Positions 58,440 to 64,000 of a stretch of 64,000 nt of DNA are shown here, one piece after another. How positions within the stretch are numbered: the stretch's first letter is position 1; every line of letters starts with the position of its first letter. The stretch comes from Oehlia diaphana (lineage: Eukaryota > Glomeromycota > Glomeromycetes > Glomerales > Glomeraceae), in NCBI GenBank assembly GCA_003833135.1, contig QZLH01000298.1:11905-75904 (forward strand), written 5' to 3'. The position numbers and the translations under genes were made by a program. The notes under the pieces are model-generated. The model searched no databases. It was not told the DNA's origin and saw nothing but the letters and a program-made list of their open reading frames with translations.

Positions 58440-59215
58440 AAAGGCTTTATTGATAGAATTTCTTTGGGAATTTTTTTTAATAAAAAGATTTTTTTTGATA
58501 AAAATTTCGTTAGAGAATTTGTTCATTGAAACATTTCTGAGTTTTTTTTTTTTGATGGTTAAAAAATTTTATTTTGATTTTGAGATATACTTAATTTGTT
58601 GGAATAATTTTTTTAACAAGAGAGATTTTTTTTTTTGATAGAGAAATCATTGAGAATTTTTTTTTTTTTTTTTGTAGAAAATTCTTTGAATCTTTTTTAA
58701 TAGGGAAGATTTTTTTTTTTTGATAGAAATTTTCTTTAATAGGAGATATTATTTTGATTGAGAATTTTATTAGAGAATTGTTTGTTAAAAATTTTTTTAT
58801 TTTTTTGATGGAGAATTTTGTTCAGAAATCTTAATAGAAAATTTTATTGAAAATAGTTTTTTAATAAGGGTATCGAGGATTTTGACTTGAAAATTTTTTT
58901 TATTGTAATAAAGAATTTCATTAGAGATCTTTATTTTTTATAAAAAATTAATTGAAAATTTATTGGAAATTTTTTATTCAATTTTACAATTTAATAAATT
59001 TTTACTCCTCTTCATCTTCCTATCACTTCTTTTCATCTCCCATCACTCCTTTCACTCCTCTTCGGCTCCCATCACTTCTTTTCGTCTCTCATCACTCCTT
59101 TTCATCTCTCATCATGTCCTATTTCTCCTTTTTGTTTCCTATCATTTCTCATCACTCTTTTTTACTCCCTTTCATCTTCTATTACTTTCCATTACTCCAT
59201 TGTCATTTCATATTT
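58440..59215 (+). repeat. Degenerate T-rich then CT-rich tandem repeats
   Basis: 58440-58960 is built of variable agaattttRttagaga / tttttttttgatag units. 58985-59215 is a pyrimidine-rich minisatellite with a unit of about 20 bp (ttttcatctcccatcactcc and variants). Long open frames in two phases here are translations of the repeat. Confidence 0.65.
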
Positions 59216-59864
59216 TTATTAGCATCTTTCTCCTTGATCATTGTAATTTACTTAACTTTTTAATTTATTGTTATTGTTTTTTATTTGTATCACTTCAATA
59301 AAAATAAATATAGTGATTTTTTCCTTTAAAATCGTAAATGTGTGACTTAAATTTTAATATTTGCATATTTGCAAATAAAATTTCATTAAATAAGATTATC
59401 GAATAAATATGTTTGCAATAAAATTTTTTCTTTTTCAATAAAATTTTAAGTTTAACCAATCAAAAATTAGATGCATCATACTATGACATATTTGAAAAAA
59501 AAAACCCAGGCCCAGGCAACATTTAGCAATCCCCAATTTTTATTTATATATATTTATATATTAAAATATTTAAAATAATAGATTTTCAAAAAACAATGTT
59601 TTTATGCAAATTATTTAATAATACTAATGAAAAAAAGAGAAAACACTTCACAAAAATTTCTGCTAATACTTTTTTTAAAGCTAACATTATTTTAAAATTT
59701 TTATGTTATATATGAATATTATATGATTATATAATAAGAAATTTGTAAAAAATTTTCTATGAAATTAAAAAACATCAAAAAATGTCAAACTAAAGTAAAT
59801 TATTAATAAAGTAAGATAAATTTTTCAAAAAATACCATAAAAATAAATTAATAAATAAGTAAAA

Positions 59865-60004
<140 letters not shown>

Positions 60005-60339
60005 AAAAGAATTAAAATTAAATAATAAATAAAAATAAAATTAAAGAAATACCAAGACTAAACTAATTATAAATTTAAGAAAATAATTATAAAGATAAAA
60101 TCGAAAATTAAAAAGTATGCTAATATAGATCAAAAAGAATATTAATTATATTAATAAAACAAAGAAATACAGTACTCATATAAAATAAAAATAAAATAAA
60201 AATTACAAAAAAATGCTGAATCATATACTAAAAATAAAAAAAAAATATTAAATTACATTTATAAGATTAAGATAAAAAGTAAAAAAAAACTATGATAGAA
60301 TCCTAAATATTAAGCAAATTTTATATATTACTAGTAAAG

Positions 60340-60418
60340 CTCTGCATGAGCCGAGCCATACTTAAATTGGCTTGATGCTTGACAAGCCGGCTCAGAAAAG
60401 CTCGAGCTGGCTCGTCAA
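60340..60418. repeat. Clustered gagcc/ggctc inverted motifs
   Basis: gagccgagcc, ggcttg, caagccggctc, agctcgagctggctcg within about 80 bp, GC-rich against AT-rich flanks and partly self-complementary. Probably the end or relic of a small foldback element. Confidence 0.45.
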
Positions 60419-62289
60419 CAAAGTAATAAAATAAAAATTAATAATTCTGATTGGATTTCGGCCTCTGAAAACGCTATATTATACAATTACAAGAATTATA
60501 CCGATCACATAGTTATTAAAATATTATTTATATGCTGATAAATAATCTGTTTTAAAAGGTATAAACAAAAAAAAATAAAAAAATATTAAAATTATTCATT
60601 TTTATCAATCACACTTATCCTGAGCGGTATATCTAATTTTGAATAGTAAATACTTTTGGAATGTCAGTTTCTTCTAAACTACCTTTCTCTACTAATTTTT
60701 TAAGTTCACATCACATTTCCTACATAAATTTCCTGCTAATTACTTTGCAAAAATAATTCCCCAAAAAGTATTAGTAGAATTCACTGGTTTGGAGACGGAT
60801 CAAGCATTAATTATTATAATTAATATAAAAATGAATGAATATTTAGGTACACGGATATACTGAATTAATGCTATTAAAATTTCAATCTATTTTAATTCTT
60901 AATATTCTACTTTTATTTTAAATTTTGCATCTATACTAAGTTACAATATTAAATGATCAACTTATAAGAATTTAAATAGTAGGTTTCAAAAGAATTTCAC
61001 AATTATCTTTTGGCTGAGTGAAACCACAAAAAAAAAATTATCATTAAAATATTTATTTAATAGTATTAGTTATTACAATAATATAAAGTAACATTTTATG
61101 TTATGGGATTTTGATAATTAATAATTACTCGTCACAAAATGCCGAATAACTGTTTTATCAGGCTTACGTTATAGGTATTTTTTATACAACTTAGTAACTG
61201 GTAAATCAATCAATTAGTAAATGTCTGATAAAAATTATTATTGTTATTTTTCATTTTTTTTTTTGATAATATAATAATAATTTTTCTTCTTTCTTTTATT
61301 TTTTATATGATCGTAATGGTCGTGATTATAAATTATAAAATTTATGGTATAACTCAAAATTCAGATACAAAAGAGGTTTGATACTAACACTGAACATATA
61401 AAAATTTTGATGAAGATTATTACAGAGAAATTAGTTTTAAAAGAAACCACTGTTACACAATTTACTCACTTAATTTTTATACGGACAATCTTTCAAGTAT
61501 TGATAATGATGCTGTGATTGATAATGATTAGACAAACTCTTTTTAATAATTGTTGAACAACATAACAGATAATAATTTACATTTGAAAAGATTTATTATA
61601 AACATTTTTTTATTTACTAAAATTTTACCATGTTTATTTTGTGTTAATTTGCGCCAGGTGACATCTGACACATCTGACGTGCGTTTCACTTGAATCGCAT
61701 CATAGAGTATTAGGTGTTACGGACTAATTGATCAAAACTATATCAACTGTATTGATTAATTTACTATGATTTAAATTTTTATAGCTAAATTTAAGTTAAA
61801 ATAAAAGTATATAATTTAATATTAATTTTATTATAAATATTTGAATTGATTCTACACTTGCATTGTCATTCCTTTCTTGCTCATTTTGGCCAAAAACGCC
61901 TATAAAATATTTTCTAAGGTTGAAAATTCAAGATTATTTATTATATAAATGGATAGAAAATTGTAAAATAACGCGAAAATATCTAATTTTACATTAAAAT
62001 AACATTAAACAACAGGATTTTATTTGCTACCTAAAAGTTTTGACCGTAACTTTAATCTCTAAGTATTAAGTATATATAAATGTATTTTGAACAGGATTAA
62101 TATGAAATTCTGTGATATCTGAAAATTTTACGACCATTGTTTGTGTTTGTGTGGCATGAAAATCTGAATATAATAAATTTTATAATTTACTGAATCAATT
62201 AGTGTCCTACCATAATGGTGTAACTTCCATAGTAAACTTTTTTTTTTTTTATTAATGGAATTACTTTTATTCCATAAGTAAACTCAATT
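60419..62289. other. Gene-free AT-rich region
   Basis: Nothing supportable seen. Confidence 0.5.
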
Positions 62290-62478
62290 ATCACCTGGCT
62301 ACTAATTGGTATTTAGGATTTTTTCCGCCAGTTATAAACTGGCGGACCAATTAGTATATCCAGGATGATAAAAAAGTTATTTACTGATCTAGTTTAATAT
62401 ATAAATGGGTCATCATCCTTCGGATGATAACCCATTTATATACTACTAGATTAGTAAATAACTAATACTTATCATTAT
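62290..62478. repeat. Two adjacent hairpins, one near-perfect with ~42-bp arms
   Basis: First hairpin: ccgccagt-tataa-actggcgg at about 62328-62348, flanked by an outer inverted pair (tactaattgg / ccaattagta). Second: arms 62378-62420 and 62424-62462 around a 3-nt loop (ttc), centred on gggtcatcatcc / ggatgataaccc, with only a few mismatches. Weaker pairing continues outside it. Confidence 0.75.
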
Positions 62479-63397
62479 AATTTTAAATAGCTTAATGACG
62501 TCAGGCAGGTATGAATAAGAGATATGATTGATAGCGTATATTAAATTTATAAACTGACTTTTAAACTTTAAAAATTAAAATTAATTTAACTTTAAACTTA
62601 ATTTTAAAAATTTAAAATTTAAATAAAATCAAACTCTATTATTATTACTGCCCCGGTCAATATATACTGTATTTTTTTATTCAGTTACCAAATACGCGTC
62701 TTGATCTCTAAAGCTTAATATTTTGTATTATAATTGTAGAAAATATGATTAACATCATCGTTAAAAGATTAAAAAGTTGAAAATTAAATAAATTTTAATA
62801 TGAAATAAAAAAATGAAGGTAACTTGATTTCATAGTTGTTTTGGTTTGGCGTTTCTTTATTCACAATGATAGGAGTACCTTTATATTCTGATATATACAA
62901 TAGCTAATGGTCATTTTTTTTATCAAAAAAGGTAAAGAACAGGACTTTTTTTTTTTTTTTTGAGAAAAATAAAAAACTTTTTTATTAGAAAATTAGTAGA
63001 AGAATAAGAAAAGTAGCATATTTTTTTTTTTTTTATTTTGTTCCTTTAATGCTTTCGATGATTCATATTCATACTACATAAAATTCTAATAGTTAAAAAA
63101 TCTACGCTAGTACTGTTTGTTCTGTTATTATGGTTACCACCCCAGTGATCAAGTATAATTCTTTATTCTCTGTAGTAGAGACTTGGTGCAAATAAATAAA
63201 TAAATTACGAAATCTATTTAACAAATTTCAAGCTTACAGAGAAAAACACATACCTTGACAGGCTTCTCAAATTTTATTTCATATGTTGGATTGCTTAAAA
63301 CTTTCCATAGTCTACTATAAATAAATTTTCAGTTCGTCTTGACTTTTTTTTTTAGGATAAGCTTTATATTCGTGTAATAAATTCTATTGAACTGTAT
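62479..63397. other. Gene-free AT-rich region
   Basis: No gene supported; A/T homopolymers only. Confidence 0.5.
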
Positions 63398-63613
63398 TTA
63401 ATTTCGTGTTCCAATCATTAGAATTACTACACTAACTACAGTCAGTGATACCAAAAGATATCCGTAAGAATAATTACGTGCTTTCCAGCTGATCTCTCCT
63501 TGTGTGGTATCATTGATCATGGGTGGTTCATAACTAATCAAACATTGACGGGGAGTGAGGGATTGACTATACCATAAACATAGATAAGTCAGCATTAAAT
63601 GATCGTCAGCCTT
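63398..63613 (-). CDS. Possible terminal exon of a one-TM protein
   Basis: Minus-strand open frame, 65 residues from the ATG at 63595, or slightly longer if it begins after a taaaag acceptor-like site near 63613. Reads LTYLCLWYSQSLTPRQCLIS, then a polar part (PPMINDTTQGEISWKARNYS) and a hydrophobic segment YGYLLVSLTVVSVVILMIGT followed by RN and TAA. Composition is balanced compared with neighbours, and the final segment fits one membrane span. No upstream exon or family identified; it may be the 3' end of a larger gene to the right. Confidence 0.35.
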   Translation of the reverse strand, partial: KADDHLMLTYLCLWYSQSLTPRQCLISYEPPMINDTTQGEISWKARNYSYGYLLVSLTVVSVVILMIGTRN

Positions 63614-64000
63614 TTACTTAATCAATTCCAGATCTCCAAATTCACGTACTACGTTTCTAAGAATTCATTGGTCCTTCTATCCAGCGAATGAGAATAAATA
63701 TTTTTTAGCAGTAAAATACAATAAATATGGCAAAAGTTTTATTTTTCACCTTTCTAAAGTTTTTTTATTTTAAAAAATTTATTTAAATTTATTAAATATA
63801 TTTGATTCATTACTATTACTAAGATATCTCTTTAAATGTTTTAAATAAAAATTGAAAGTGTTTAATTAATATATAATTGAGTAAAAAAATTTGGTTGACT
63901 TGGTCAGAGACATATGTACTGTTCAAAAATAATCTAAATAAATTTTCTAGTAACTTATTAAAAAACGAAGGAATATTAATAATTAAATTCAAAGGATAAT
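63614..64000. other. Right-end AT-rich sequence
   Basis: No feature recognised. Confidence 0.5.

Noticed and set aside
58952..59301. Two overlapping plus-strand frames over 100 codons
   Set aside because: Both are translations of the CT-rich minisatellite in different phases; two frames open together is typical of repeats.

Overview
This is an AT-rich eukaryotic (fungal) window. The genes have short GT-AG introns, and the surroundings are filled with homopolymer runs and small foldback elements. The families present are Sel1-repeat, BTB-TLDc, TKL-type kinases with Cys-rich N-termini, F-box proteins and a PD-(D/E)XK-like protein. Together with the base composition, they fit an arbuscular-mycorrhizal fungus of the Rhizophagus type (Glomeromycotina). 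That assignment is inference: there is no rRNA or other marker here.

Layout. 1-6.0 kb is gene-poor, with a nested pair of small elements (2407-2737) and a 503-bp foldback element (3627-4129). At 6.0-7.5 kb lies an eight-exon MRG/Eaf3 chromatin gene, followed by an RRM exon and a decayed HHxxxDG acyltransferase gene on the minus strand. At 12.0-14.4 kb an intronless Sel1-repeat gene, preceded by an 80-nt poly(A) run, converges on a small Myb/SANT-like gene. 14.8-21 kb holds a TA-flanked MITE at an assembly gap, another MITE, and a dead kinase fragment.

22.8-46.7 kb is the most distinctive part. It has three paralogous F-box/Cys-rich genes (FBX1-3) and four paralogous multi-pass membrane-protein genes (TM1-4), interspersed with a BTB-BACK-TLDc gene, a frameshifted coiled-coil/Myb-like gene, a small two-exon gene and a damaged PD-(D/E)XK-like gene. 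FBX1/TM1 are head-to-head neighbours and FBX3/TM4 are tail-to-tail neighbours.

46.7-55 kb is a transposon graveyard, with a Ty3/gypsy integrase remnant and a Pif1-helicase (Helitron-like) remnant. At 55.2-57.8 kb a six-exon, 718-residue protein kinase with an N-terminal Cys-rich region lies on the minus strand, followed by two hairpin elements. 58.4-64 kb is low-complexity DNA: degenerate T-rich and CT-rich repeats, a 137-nt poly(A) tract and a striking near-perfect hairpin. A possible one-TM terminal exon sits at the right end.

Functionally, several gene types (F-box, BTB, Sel1, kinase) belong to the expanded signalling and protein-turnover families of these fungi. I see no metabolic pathway cluster. 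The TM1-4 family is not one I recognise. Exon structures were worked out by eye from splice consensus, frame continuity and paralogue comparison.
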